64,000 nucleotides of DNA from Lactiplantibacillus pentosus. Lineage in GTDB: Bacteria > Bacillota > Bacilli > Lactobacillales > Lactobacillaceae. This document shows, piece after piece, positions 1 through 8,360 of the stretch. The stretch's first letter is position 1. Each line of letters opens with the position of its first letter. A program made the position numbers and the translations under genes. The notes beneath the pieces are model-generated. The model ran no database searches. It was not told the DNA's origin and worked only from the letters and a program-made list of their open reading frames with translations. The stretch lies in NCBI RefSeq assembly GCF_003641185.1, contig NZ_CP032757.1, positions 2,170,001 to 2,234,000 of the forward strand, written 5' to 3'.

Positions 1-2351
1 TGGGCTAACGCATAGTAAAGCGTACTCATCGAAGGTTGACTGGTCGTCCCAGACAAAGCGCTGGCGGCAACATCAACCACGTCGACACCGGCATCCACAG
101 CGCGGGCATAGGTAAAGATACCGTTCCCGGTCGTATCGTGCGTGTGTAAATGCACTGGAATCGTTAGGGCATCCTTCAAGGTTGACACTAACTCATAAGC
201 GGCTTCTGGCTTCAAGACACCCGCCATATCTTTAATGGCAATGATGTCAGCACCCGTCGATTGTAAATCTAACGCTAATTGCCGGTAGTAAGCCAAGTCA
301 TACTTTTGCCGGTTCGGATCCATAATGTCACCAGTATAACAAATGGTGGCTTCTGCAATTTTACCGGTTTCTTTGACCGCCTGAATACTCTTTTCCATCT
401 GTGGAATCCAGTTCAAACTATCAAAGATCCGGAAAACATCGATACCACTCTTGGCCGCTTCCAAAATAAATTCACGAATAACGTTATCCGGATAATTTTG
501 GTAACCAACCGCGTTAGACCCCCGGAACAACATCTGGAACAAGGTCCGTGGCATGGCTTGGCGTAGCTCTTTGAGACGATTCCATGGATTTTCATTTAAG
601 AATCGGTATGCCACGTCAAAGGTCGCACCGCCCCACATTTCATATGAGAACAATTGTGGCATTGCTTTTTGTGACGCCGCAGCAACGGCCAACATGTCCT
701 TGGTCCGCATCCGGGTCGCAAACAGGCTTTGATGGGCATCGCGCATCGTCGTATCTGTCAGCAAGACCTGTTTCTGATCAAGCAACCAGCTCTGTAAGCC
801 ACTAACGCCTTTCGAATCTAACACATCTTTAGCCGTCACAATATCGGGTGCAATCGGCTTAAAGTCATCCTGAAATTCGACGTCTGGGTAATACTTCTTG
901 GAATGTTGTGCTACGTCAGCAAAACCGTTGACCGTCACGTTCCCGATGTACTTCAACATCTTATCTTCACGCTGCGTATCATCTGGAAACTTGAACAATG
1001 ATGGTGTTTGATCAATAAACCGGGTCCCCGCTTCGCCCGCTTGGAACGTTGGATCATCAATCACATTGAGCATGAATGGAATGTTAGTCTTCACGCCTCG
1101 AATATCAAATTCGACCAGCACCCGCCGCATTTTGTGAACGGCAGCCTTAAAGGTACGCGCTGCCACACAAGCCTTAACCAGTAAAGAGTCAAAGTATGGC
1201 GTCACGATTGCGCCCGAATAGGTATTACCAGCATCCAAACGAACGCCGTTACCACCTGGTGACCGGTACGTTTCGATTCGGCCGGTATCTGGCATAAAGT
1301 CGTTCGCCGGGTCTTCGGTCGTGATACGGCACTGAATGGCGGCGCCTTTATAAGTCAACTCATCTTGGTGTGGTAGCCGTAAGTCTTTAAACAGATCGCC
1401 ACCCATCGCAATTTTCAACTGTGCGTGCACAATGTCGATTTCAGTAATCATTTCAGTAACGGTATGTTCCACTTGAACCCGTGGATTGACTTCCATGAAG
1501 TAGAACTGGTCGCCTTCCACCAAAAATTCTACGGTGGCGGCGTTTAAATAGTGGACGCTCTTCATCAAGTCGACTGCCGCATTACAAATTTTTTGCCGCA
1601 ATTCCATTGGCAGCGCAACGGCTGGTGCGAATTCAATCACCTTTTGATTACGCCGTTGCACAGAACAGTCCCGCTCGAACAGGTGCATCACATTACCGTG
1701 GGCATCCGCTAAAATCTGAACTTCGATGTGTTTGGGATTAGCAATGAATTTTTCCAAATAAATTTCATCATCGCCAAAGGACTGCATTGCTTCAGAACGT
1801 GCCCGGTCAAAGGCTTCTTGTAGTTCAGAAGCTTCATGGACGATTCGCATCCCGCGACCGCCACCACCCATGGCAGCTTTGATCATAATTGGATAACCGT
1901 ATTGTTGCGTGAATTGGAGTGCTTCGTTCAAGCTCGTTACCGGGTGCAAGGTACTAGGAATCGTCTGTACACCCGCGTCCCGTGCCACCCGTTTGGCTGT
2001 AATCTTATCTCCAAACATCTCTAGGTGTTCCGGCTTAGGCCCAACAAAAATCATGCCTTCTTCGGCAATACGCCGAGCAAAGGTGGCATTTTCAGCTAGA
2101 AAACCGTAGCCTGGATGAATTGCATCAACGTGATTTTCTTTGGCAATTCGAATAATATCTTCGATGTCTAAATAGGCGGCAATGGGCGCCTTGCCTTCAC
2201 CAACCAGATAGGCTTCGTCAGCTTTGAAACGGTGAACGGAGAACTCGTCTTCTTTGGCGTAAATTGCGACAGTCTGCAAGCCTAATTCATGACAAGCACG
2301 AATGACTCGCGTTGCGATTTCGCCACGGTTAGCAATTAATACTTTCTTCAC
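1..2351 (-). CDS. pycA: Pyruvate carboxylase, N-terminal ~783 residues (cut by window edge)
   Basis: Biotin-dependent carboxylation of pyruvate to oxaloacetate in the cytoplasm, feeding aspartate and related synthesis. Reading from the GTG at 2351 gives MKKVLIANRGEIATRVIRAC, the standard start of the biotin carboxylase domain, preceded by a GAGGGA ribosome site 5 nt upstream. The ATP-grasp/biotin carboxylase part fills about residues 1-450. The carboxyltransferase domain follows, with the metal/substrate motif RDAHQSL near residue 537 and the HLHTHDT metal-ligand motif near residue 733. The rest of that domain and the biotinyl domain lie beyond base 1. The frame is open to the window edge. 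It starts 30 bp after the ftsW stop, so both probably share the ftsW promoter. Confidence 0.96.
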   Translation of the reverse strand, partial: MKKVLIANRGEIATRVIRACHELGLQTVAIYAKEDEFSVHRFKADEAYLVGEGKAPIAAYLDIEDIIRIAKENHVDAIHPGYGFLAENATFARRIAEEGMIFVGPKPEHLEMFGDKITAKRVARDAGVQTIPSTLHPVTSLNEALQFTQQYGYPIMIKAAMGGGGRGMRIVHEASELQEAFDRARSEAMQSFGDDEIYLEKFIANPKHIEVQILADAHGNVMHLFERDCSVQRRNQKVIEFAPAVALPMELRQKICNAAVDLMKSVHYLNAATVEFLVEGDQFYFMEVNPRVQVEHTVTEMITEIDIVHAQLKIAMGGDLFKDLRLPHQDELTYKGAAIQCRITTEDPANDFMPDTGRIETYRSPGGNGVRLDAGNTYSGAIVTPYFDSLLVKACVAARTFKAAVHKMRRVLVEFDIRGVKTNIPFMLNVIDDPTFQAGEAGTRFIDQTPSLFKFPDDTQREDKMLKYIGNVTVNGFADVAQHSKKYYPDVEFQDDFKPIAPDIVTAKDVLDSKGVSGLQSWLLDQKQVLLTDTTMRDAHQSLFATRMRTKDMLAVAAASQKAMPQLFSYEMWGGATFDVAYRFLNENPWNRLKELRQAMPRTLFQMLFRGSNAVGYQNYPDNVIREFILEAAKSGIDVFRIFDSLNWIPQMEKSIQAVKETGKIAEATICYTGDIMDPNRQKYDLAYYRQLALDLQSTGADIIAIKDMAGVLKPEAAYELVSTLKDALTIPVHLHTHDTTGNGIFTYARAVDAGVDVVDVAASALSGTTSQPSMSTLYYALA

Positions 2352-2381
2352 CAAAATCCCTCATTTCCAAATAATATCCTA

Positions 2382-3548
2382 TTAATCAGCTTGTCGAACG
2401 GTATTAGCCCGTTCAATTTTTTCAAGGGCGCTAATATTTAAAACTAATCCTAGTGACAACGTCAGCACCATCATACTGGAACCACCATAACTCATGAACG
2501 GGAACGTGACCCCGGTAATCGGAATCAACCCAACGATCCCACCTACGTTAATAAACGCTTGAATCGTCAGGTAGGCAGCCACCCCGTAACAGACCAACGC
2601 ATTGAAAGCGTGATGCGACCGGACACCAATGTAGATGATTCGCATGACGATCACTAACAGTAAGCCCATCACGATTAAGATCCCAATCAAGCCAAGTTCT
2701 TCAGCCGTGATCGACATGATAAAATCGGTGTTCGGTTCAGGTAAATAACCGCGCTTTTGCAAACTATTCCCAATACCGACCCCCGTTAAGCCCCCATTAG
2801 AAATCGCATAATAGGAATTTACCAGTTGAGTCCCGGCACCTGAAGCGGTCTTGAACGGATTCAAGAAACCCAGGAATCGCCGTAATTGGTAGGAGTTCGC
2901 AAAGGCACTCTGCGGTAAGCGACTGACGATGGGCACGAGGATCCATTCAAAGGCCCCGACAGCACCCAGAAAAGCCCCGACCCCGATCAAGTACGAAATC
3001 CCACTCGCAAATAAAATCACCGCTGCAATCGCCAAGTTGATGGTCGCCCCACCTAAATCGGGTTGGACAAAAATCAGCAACAGCATGGCGAACAACATCA
3101 CCAACTGTGGGCCTAATTCACGAAAACGGGCCACGCCTAAAACGTCTTCACGCTGAGCAATGATGGCGGCTAAGTAAATGATTAAATAAAACTTACAAAA
3201 TTCAGCCGGTTGAATCGAAACTGGCCCCAAAATAATCCAGCCAGCCGCCCCATTGATCGATTTACCGACCAATCGGAGCCCGACTAACACAACTAACATG
3301 GCGAACCCTAGAATCCCAAGCCATTTGGTCTTCTTAAAGTAGTCAATCTTTAAGTTCATACAAAATAAGGTGATGATTAACCCCAAGACGACCCAGATCA
3401 GTTGCTTAATTAAATAACCGGTGGGTGTCGAGCCGTTTTGTGCGGCCACGTATGAACTCGATGAATAAACCATGACAACGCCGATCCCGCTAAGAATCAA
3501 ATACGGGATAAACAGCACATAGTCCATATAGTGTAACTTTTTCCACAT
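2382..3548 (-). CDS. ftsW: FtsW/RodA-family peptidoglycan polymerase (SEDS protein)
   Basis: Polytopic membrane protein of about 388 aa with around ten hydrophobic segments, belonging to the SEDS family of lipid II polymerases that work with class B penicillin-binding proteins. Family hallmarks seen are the C-terminal ITGVTFPFMSYGGSSM motif and the NTDFIMSITAEELG loop. I chose the ATG at 3548 (MWKKLHYMDYV). A longer reading to 3626 would overlap the -10 box of the promoter seen at 3626-3631, so it is unlikely. Both FtsW and RodA share these motifs; the name ftsW follows the pairing with pycA usual in this species and is moderately sure. It lies far from the division cluster at 52-64 kb. Confidence 0.88.
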   Translation of the reverse strand: MWKKLHYMDYVLFIPYLILSGIGVVMVYSSSSYVAAQNGSTPTGYLIKQLIWVVLGLIITLFCMNLKIDYFKKTKWLGILGFAMLVVLVGLRLVGKSINGAAGWIILGPVSIQPAEFCKFYLIIYLAAIIAQREDVLGVARFRELGPQLVMLFAMLLLIFVQPDLGGATINLAIAAVILFASGISYLIGVGAFLGAVGAFEWILVPIVSRLPQSAFANSYQLRRFLGFLNPFKTASGAGTQLVNSYYAISNGGLTGVGIGNSLQKRGYLPEPNTDFIMSITAEELGLIGILIVMGLLLVIVMRIIYIGVRSHHAFNALVCYGVAAYLTIQAFINVGGIVGLIPITGVTFPFMSYGGSSMMVLTLSLGLVLNISALEKIERANTVRQAD

Positions 3549-3625
3549 GAGCTTAAATCCCACCCTAATTAATCTAACAGTCCGATGATATTCCCCACGA
3601 TTGCTCGAACTGCTTGCTTGCAACA

Positions 3626-3655
3626 ATTATAGCATAAGTCAGTTTTAACACAGTA
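3626..3655 (-). promoter_or_regulatory. Promoter for ftsW-pycA
   Basis: On the minus strand a perfect TATAAT (3626-3631) is preceded by TGC, an extended -10, with only a weak -35 (CTGTGT) upstream. It lies about 78 bp before the ftsW start and just outside repeat copy 1. Confidence 0.6.
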
Positions 3656-3691
3656 ATTTCACAGATTAATTTGCTGTTTTTTACCCAAGTT

Positions 3692-4546
3692 ACGCTTAAC
3701 CGCTTACAAACAGGGCATTCACGAATTACGATTACTTGGCGTACTGTTCGTCTGCCGATATCCTTCCTATTCCGACTTCCGGGGCCGGCTGACAATTGCT
3801 GGAACGTAAGCCGACATCGATTTGAACTCACGCAGAAACCCACTGCGTAATTTCAAATACGAGTCTTATTCTAAGCCGGAAGAAGACCACTTCCAGCTAA
3901 GAATAACTTGGCTACTGAGCATTGTCAGCCGGACCCTCCAGTCGGGAAGCCGCTCGAATGGCCGATGAACAGCCACCTAACTTGGTGCAATTGACTCCTG
4001 AATATTAGGAGACAGGTCCTTCGAGCAAACTTTAAATCGATATTGATGATGCTTTATGGCATTTTAACACTGGGAAGATTCTGACTGGTCCAGTAAAGTT
4101 ACTTGTCCGAGGGTTGAAACATGGGTAAGGAAGTTTAGCGATTGTTAGAAACCAGTCTGACTGTTGAGTATCAAAATTTCTTTGTACCAAGAAACCAACG
4201 ACTAATTCAACAAAAAGTTGGGGCCGTAAATGTCTACCTTTCGAATACTGCCCCGGCTGGCAGGTATTCTGGACAAGGCCCAGTGGTGAAATTTCACTTA
4301 GCAAGCGTCTTTTGCTTGGTTAGTGAAAGACCAGTATTTAAGACGTGGTTTGTCGGCTTAAATCTGCGTCCACCACGTTCCGGCCATTGACCAGAATGCC
4401 TGGAAGCCGGCGTAGGGTGCGTCCACAACTGCAGGTCTACGCAAAACTCGCTCCATTTTCCAGCGGTCCTCAGCTGGCCGCTTTTGGCTTTAAGAACCGG
4501 CACTTTTCAATCATAATTCAGGATAAATACTGACGGGCACAACGGG
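3692..4546 (-). repeat. Dispersed structured repeat, copy 1 (reverse orientation)
   Basis: One of five related non-coding elements in this window. It is about 855 bp and runs in the opposite sense to copies 2, 4 and 5. Ends are degenerate: ACGC at 3692 and GCACAACGGGT at about 4536-4546. Shared blocks include the CCGGGGCCGGCTGACAATTG arm near 3780, its partner near 3925, the core GATGCTTTATGGCAT near 4048, and the GTGAAATTTCAC palindrome near 4287. It lacks the extra central segment of about 150 bp present in copies 2 and 3. No flanking duplication is visible. It lies between the ftsW promoter and the end of the XrtG cluster. Short ORFs inside it are broken differently in each copy and are not taken as genes. 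Confidence 0.85.
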
Positions 4547-4574
4547 TGGTCCGAAACTATTACTGACATCACCT

Positions 4575-4611
4575 AAAAAACCACCTTCAGCACAGCAGCC
4601 AAAAGTGGTTA
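4575..4611 (-). terminator. Terminator of the XrtG cluster
   Basis: Minus-strand stem with AACCAC on one side and GGTGGTT on the other, followed by a run of six T residues, 30 bp after the stop of the last gene of the cluster. Confidence 0.7.
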
Positions 4612-4640
4612 ATAATCAATTCGATTTAAAGCAAACATGG

Positions 4641-6242
4641 TCAATCATCAGCTGTCGACTTCGCTTCATCTGCCGCGATGGCTTGGGCTAATTTGCGGTG
4701 ATACCAATCAGCCACTCGCCGCACATTGATGACGGCACGTTCGAAAGAAAAACTGCTTAGTAATAGTAAACAGGGTAAGTATTGAATCAGGTAACGACTC
4801 CGACCACCTTCAAAGGCTAGTAGGAAAAGAAAGCCACCAATCAGCGATAACCGCAATAATTGCGTTAGCTGCCGGCGCGGTCCAGTTCCAATGGCAATAA
4901 TGACTAGCAATGTGATCCACCACAACTGGGCGACGTAACGGAAATCCGCGATGTGACGGCCATAGAGATAGATAAAGTTTTTGAGCCAATTGCTAAAGCC
5001 ACGGTTACTTGGTTTTTGATTCTCGCGGAAGAAGTTTCCTTCCTTGAGCCAACCAAACGTTCCATCGGCCGTGTTGTTGCGCTGCTTCTTGATTAAAAAG
5101 GACACATATCCCATCGGCCCTAATTGCTTCAGGCGCCGTGTGAGCATCCGGATCGAATAATCTGTTTTCTGTTGTTCAGTGGGTAGAACCGCCATCTGAA
5201 TCGCTTGTTTTTCACTGTAGCCACCACTGCCGTAGACCCCCATCGCCATGAAATGAATCGCTGGAATGGCACGGGATTTATCGAGTCTGATATACGTCTG
5301 GTCTTGAATCGCACGGTTAGTGTAATGATAAGTGAAACCTGCACTTTCGACCATTAGGATCAGCATGGCGACGACGATAAAGACGCGCGGTCCCTTGAGT
5401 GGACCATGCCGATGTAATGCACCCAATCCTTCGATAATCACGATGGCAATCACGGGAATAATCGAAGAGGGTTTCATGAAGTAAGTCAAAGTGACACTAA
5501 TTCCAAAACCGACCGCCGCAATCAATCGCGGTAACGGTGACCAGTCAGTCTGCCGCATCACAAAATAGCAGCATAAATAAAATGAAACCAGTGGTAATCC
5601 CCATGCATCGGTGTACGGCATGATGATACTTGGAAAGACGGCTAACCAGGCAGCGTGCAAATACAACGCGATGCCTAGCGCTTGTCGCCGAACGACCCAC
5701 ACACTGACCAGATTGAAAATGGCGGATAAATCGACAAACAACAACGTCAAATAATCAAAAAATTGCCACGAAGTCTGCCCTGTCACTTCTGACAGCCAAT
5801 GCATCAATAACATGATTGGCATGTTATTTTGGTTGAGACTATAATAGGCCGTTACCCCGACTTCTTGGACGTGTTTGGCGCTAGTCGCTGCATAGTGCAA
5901 CATGCCGGCATCAAAACCACTGACGGGATGAACAAACGTGACGAAGATAATTTGTCCAATCACTACTAACGCGAGTAGTCCACTTGCTGTCCAGAGCTGG
6001 CGGGTCACGAAGACCGTCACGAACCAACGGTGGATTCGCGGATAAGTGGCGTTTAAAATAACCACCGCCACGATTGCAATGATCAAACTAGTCGTTAGCA
6101 TCGTTGTACTGGTCCCAAACGTCGCATTGTCGCCCAGAATGATATTGGGTGACGTCACCGCAAATACTAACGTCAAGCCAAATAAGATCCACCAAATCAC
6201 GCTGATCGTCGTGTGACTAAACCGATAAAAGTAATTTTTCAT
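4641..6242 (-). CDS. Polytopic membrane protein of the XrtG cluster (glycosyltransferase-like)
   Basis: Integral membrane protein of about 533 aa with roughly ten hydrophobic segments, a large extracytoplasmic loop in the second half and a hydrophilic C-terminal tail. The layout resembles multi-membrane GT-C type sugar transferases that use lipid-linked donors. It matches what is known of the conserved integral membrane protein accompanying exosortase G in lactobacilli and relatives. Start chosen at 6242 (MKNYFYRFSH) because a strong GGGGGTGG site lies just upstream; an ATG 21 nt earlier would overlap that site. It is the last gene of a four-gene unit (start 67 nt after the glycosyltransferase gene) and is followed by a terminator. 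Substrate unknown; the sugar-transfer role is inferred. Confidence 0.75.
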   Translation of the reverse strand: MKNYFYRFSHTTISVIWWILFGLTLVFAVTSPNIILGDNATFGTSTTMLTTSLIIAIVAVVILNATYPRIHRWFVTVFVTRQLWTASGLLALVVIGQIIFVTFVHPVSGFDAGMLHYAATSAKHVQEVGVTAYYSLNQNNMPIMLLMHWLSEVTGQTSWQFFDYLTLLFVDLSAIFNLVSVWVVRRQALGIALYLHAAWLAVFPSIIMPYTDAWGLPLVSFYLCCYFVMRQTDWSPLPRLIAAVGFGISVTLTYFMKPSSIIPVIAIVIIEGLGALHRHGPLKGPRVFIVVAMLILMVESAGFTYHYTNRAIQDQTYIRLDKSRAIPAIHFMAMGVYGSGGYSEKQAIQMAVLPTEQQKTDYSIRMLTRRLKQLGPMGYVSFLIKKQRNNTADGTFGWLKEGNFFRENQKPSNRGFSNWLKNFIYLYGRHIADFRYVAQLWWITLLVIIAIGTGPRRQLTQLLRLSLIGGFLFLLAFEGGRSRYLIQYLPCLLLLSSFSFERAVINVRRVADWYHRKLAQAIAADEAKSTADD

Positions 6243-6309
6243 GCAACACCACCCCCATTTCAATCTTCGTTAAATGTCGTCCCCGGGCAAGTACTGACAC
6301 GAGACGCCG

Positions 6310-7665
6310 TTACTTTTCTTTGCGGCGCTGCCGATAATAATCGCGAACCGTTTGCCGATCATCACGTAAAACCGCGATGAGTTGGTGCCACTCTTCAGAA
6401 AAACCTCGCATCCGCCAAGTCGCATGGGTCGTCATCGCATTGATAACGCCGACCAAACGGATCCAGCCGGTCAAAAACATGTATATGGGCAGCGTCAAAG
6501 TCAACCACCATAGACGTGAGTAAAAACGTCGTTCAGCCGGATACGGCTTCAAAAGAATCCCCACGCTGATAAAGTTAATCACACCTACCAGCACGTATAG
6601 CCCATAGATGAGTAGGTAGGACAAGCCCACGACCAGCGTTGAATAACCAAACGCAATCAAGACAAGTGTCGCAAACGTCCAAATCATCCGTGGAAACGTA
6701 AACGTATGGTCAATCATGATCCGCCGTACCAGAAAATCCTTGAAAAAGCCTCTGAGACTCGCCGTTTGTGCCATGTAGTTTTGAGCCACTTCCAGTTCAC
6801 CACGTTGCCAGCGCTGACGTTGGGTATAGAGTTCCGCAAAACCGGAAATTGGTTCCACATAGAAAATGGCATTCGCACAAATCACGACTTTTTTGCCCAA
6901 ACGAGTCCGAATCTGAAACGTCATATCGGTGTCCTCACCAATCGTGTCGGTATCATACAGAAAAGTTTCCATCAAGACTTCCCGTCGAAACGCAGAGAAC
7001 GCACCGGACATCGTAAATAATTGGTCCCAAAAAGATTCAATCGTCCGGCCAGATAAGAAGGCCTGCGCGTACTCGTAATACTCATTTTTAGCTAACAGTC
7101 GGTGCCACCATCCGGACACTTGCTGCACGAGTTGGCGCTGAGGCAGTACGGCGCCTGTCATTGCCGCGATACTGCTGTCACTCTCAAAACGTAAGACCAT
7201 ATTTTTTACCGCGTTTGGTTCCAGCAGGCCGTCACTATCAATATTAATCACATAACTCCCAATACTCTCATAAATCGCCGCGTTCAGTGCCCGTGCTTTC
7301 CCCTTATCCGTATTAACATAACGTAAAAATAAGTTAGGAAAGGCATCTTGGGCCCGTGCATACGCGCCAAAACTATCGTCAGTACTCTGATTATTCGCTA
7401 AAATAATCTGCATCGCCTGTTTCGGATACGTCTGCCGATCAATCGAACGAATACAATCAAATAAAGTGTCCTCAGAATTATAAACCGGAACAATAATGGT
7501 CACCCAGGGCCATTTTTGCGGTGCTTTAAGTTTCGGCATCCGGCGCTGACGATGCATCAATTTAGCAGTCGAAACGATTGACGGGATGATTTCGACGACG
7601 ATGGGAATCAATGCCCACGTAATCCAAAATCCCATCCTGGTCAACGCCAAGTTTAGCCAGTACAT
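6310..7665 (-). CDS. Exosortase G-associated family 2 glycosyltransferase
   Basis: Membrane-bound processive-type GT2 enzyme of about 451 aa. Two N-terminal hydrophobic segments are followed by a GT-A domain with VTIIVPVYNSEDTL, the DSD metal motif (about residues 143-145), the GEDTDMTF acceptor motif (about 243-247) and QRQRW (about 282-286). Three or four further membrane segments follow, as in hyaluronan or poly-GlcNAc synthase-like enzymes. The ATG at 7665 overlaps the XrtG stop (TGATG), implying translational coupling; a TTG 21 nt upstream is a less likely start. Neighbours indicate the known XrtG-associated glycosyltransferase family. It may modify the XrtG substrate or build a lipid-linked sugar; the product is not predictable from sequence. 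Confidence 0.88.
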   Translation of the reverse strand: MYWLNLALTRMGFWITWALIPIVVEIIPSIVSTAKLMHRQRRMPKLKAPQKWPWVTIIVPVYNSEDTLFDCIRSIDRQTYPKQAMQIILANNQSTDDSFGAYARAQDAFPNLFLRYVNTDKGKARALNAAIYESIGSYVINIDSDGLLEPNAVKNMVLRFESDSSIAAMTGAVLPQRQLVQQVSGWWHRLLAKNEYYEYAQAFLSGRTIESFWDQLFTMSGAFSAFRREVLMETFLYDTDTIGEDTDMTFQIRTRLGKKVVICANAIFYVEPISGFAELYTQRQRWQRGELEVAQNYMAQTASLRGFFKDFLVRRIMIDHTFTFPRMIWTFATLVLIAFGYSTLVVGLSYLLIYGLYVLVGVINFISVGILLKPYPAERRFYSRLWWLTLTLPIYMFLTGWIRLVGVINAMTTHATWRMRGFSEEWHQLIAVLRDDRQTVRDYYRQRRKEK

Positions 7666-8264
7666 CACCGTAAACGATCCCTCCAATCAGCAACCCGTTG
7701 ATACAATCCTCGCGCCAGTTGTGAATACGTGAAGACGTTATAGTACAGCACGATCACTAACACATAAAAAATCAAGCGGCCAATCACCGAATGTGCTAGG
7801 AAAAAGGCTTCACCGCCGCCAAAATGGACGATTGTAATCACCACATTTAAACGAAGCACGTTAATCAGATAAATATAAAGCAGTCCAAATACGCCATAAA
7901 AGACCTTTTCACGTCGCTGGTAAGCCGGATAAAAGACCACCAACGAAACGAAAGCACACGTTTCAATGATGCCAGAGCACTCATAATCGATCGACATAAT
8001 AACTGGATTACCAACGTTATTGATATAAACCAGTCCCATTTTGAACATAATCTGACCCCAATTAGTCAGCTCTGTAAAAAGGGCCACGCCGTGAATTACC
8101 GCGTGCGTAAAGAACCAGACCCAGTACGGGCGACTAATCGCCGTTAGAATAAAAAAGAGCCCGGCGCTTCCCACAATAAAGTAGAAAGCTGATAGCCGAG
8201 CTCTTTTGAGCACTGACAGTCCATATAACCATATTACTATTCCTAGGAGAATCTTAAGATTCAT
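7665..8264 (-). CDS. xrtG: Exosortase family protein XrtG
   Basis: A 199-aa membrane protein with about five or six hydrophobic segments. It carries the exosortase/archaeosortase catalytic triad: Cys96 in DYECSGIIE, Arg138 in NVLRLNVV and His158 in FFLAHSVIGR. This family is thought to cut C-terminal sorting tails on the outer face of the membrane and transfer the protein to another acceptor. Its likely substrate is encoded immediately upstream (8361-9671), which ends in a short hydrophobic segment and a basic tail. Family members are known mainly from comparative genomics, so the transpeptidase role is inferred from related exosortases and archaeosortases. Confidence 0.9.
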   Translation of the reverse strand: MNLKILLGIVIWLYGLSVLKRARLSAFYFIVGSAGLFFILTAISRPYWVWFFTHAVIHGVALFTELTNWGQIMFKMGLVYINNVGNPVIMSIDYECSGIIETCAFVSLVVFYPAYQRREKVFYGVFGLLYIYLINVLRLNVVITIVHFGGGEAFFLAHSVIGRLIFYVLVIVLYYNVFTYSQLARGLYQRVADWRDRLR

Positions 8265-8360
8265 CGTATATCAGTCCTATTAATTCACTTCTCGACCACG
8301 ATACAACGCTAATGGCCGGCAGTATCACTCGTGTCAGTAAACTCATCTGTTATTAACGCC

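Noticed and set aside
3549..3626. N-terminal extension of FtsW
   Set aside because: It would start inside the -10 box of the predicted promoter; the internal ATG at 3548 matches family starts.
4142..4390. Similar short peptides (for example containing SERPVFKTW and GLNLRPPRSG) encoded in repeat copies 1, 2 and 3, with part in copy 4, and VADVDLN/NFKYESYSKPE peptides in copies 3, 4 and 5
   Set aside because: They reflect DNA repeat similarity. Starts, stops and frames differ between copies, there are no ribosome sites, and conservation follows stem pairing rather than codons.
3692..4546. The repeats as decayed insertion sequences with a transposase remnant
   Set aside because: No DDE or other transposase motif is visible in any frame of any copy, even the best-preserved one; a non-autonomous element remains possible.
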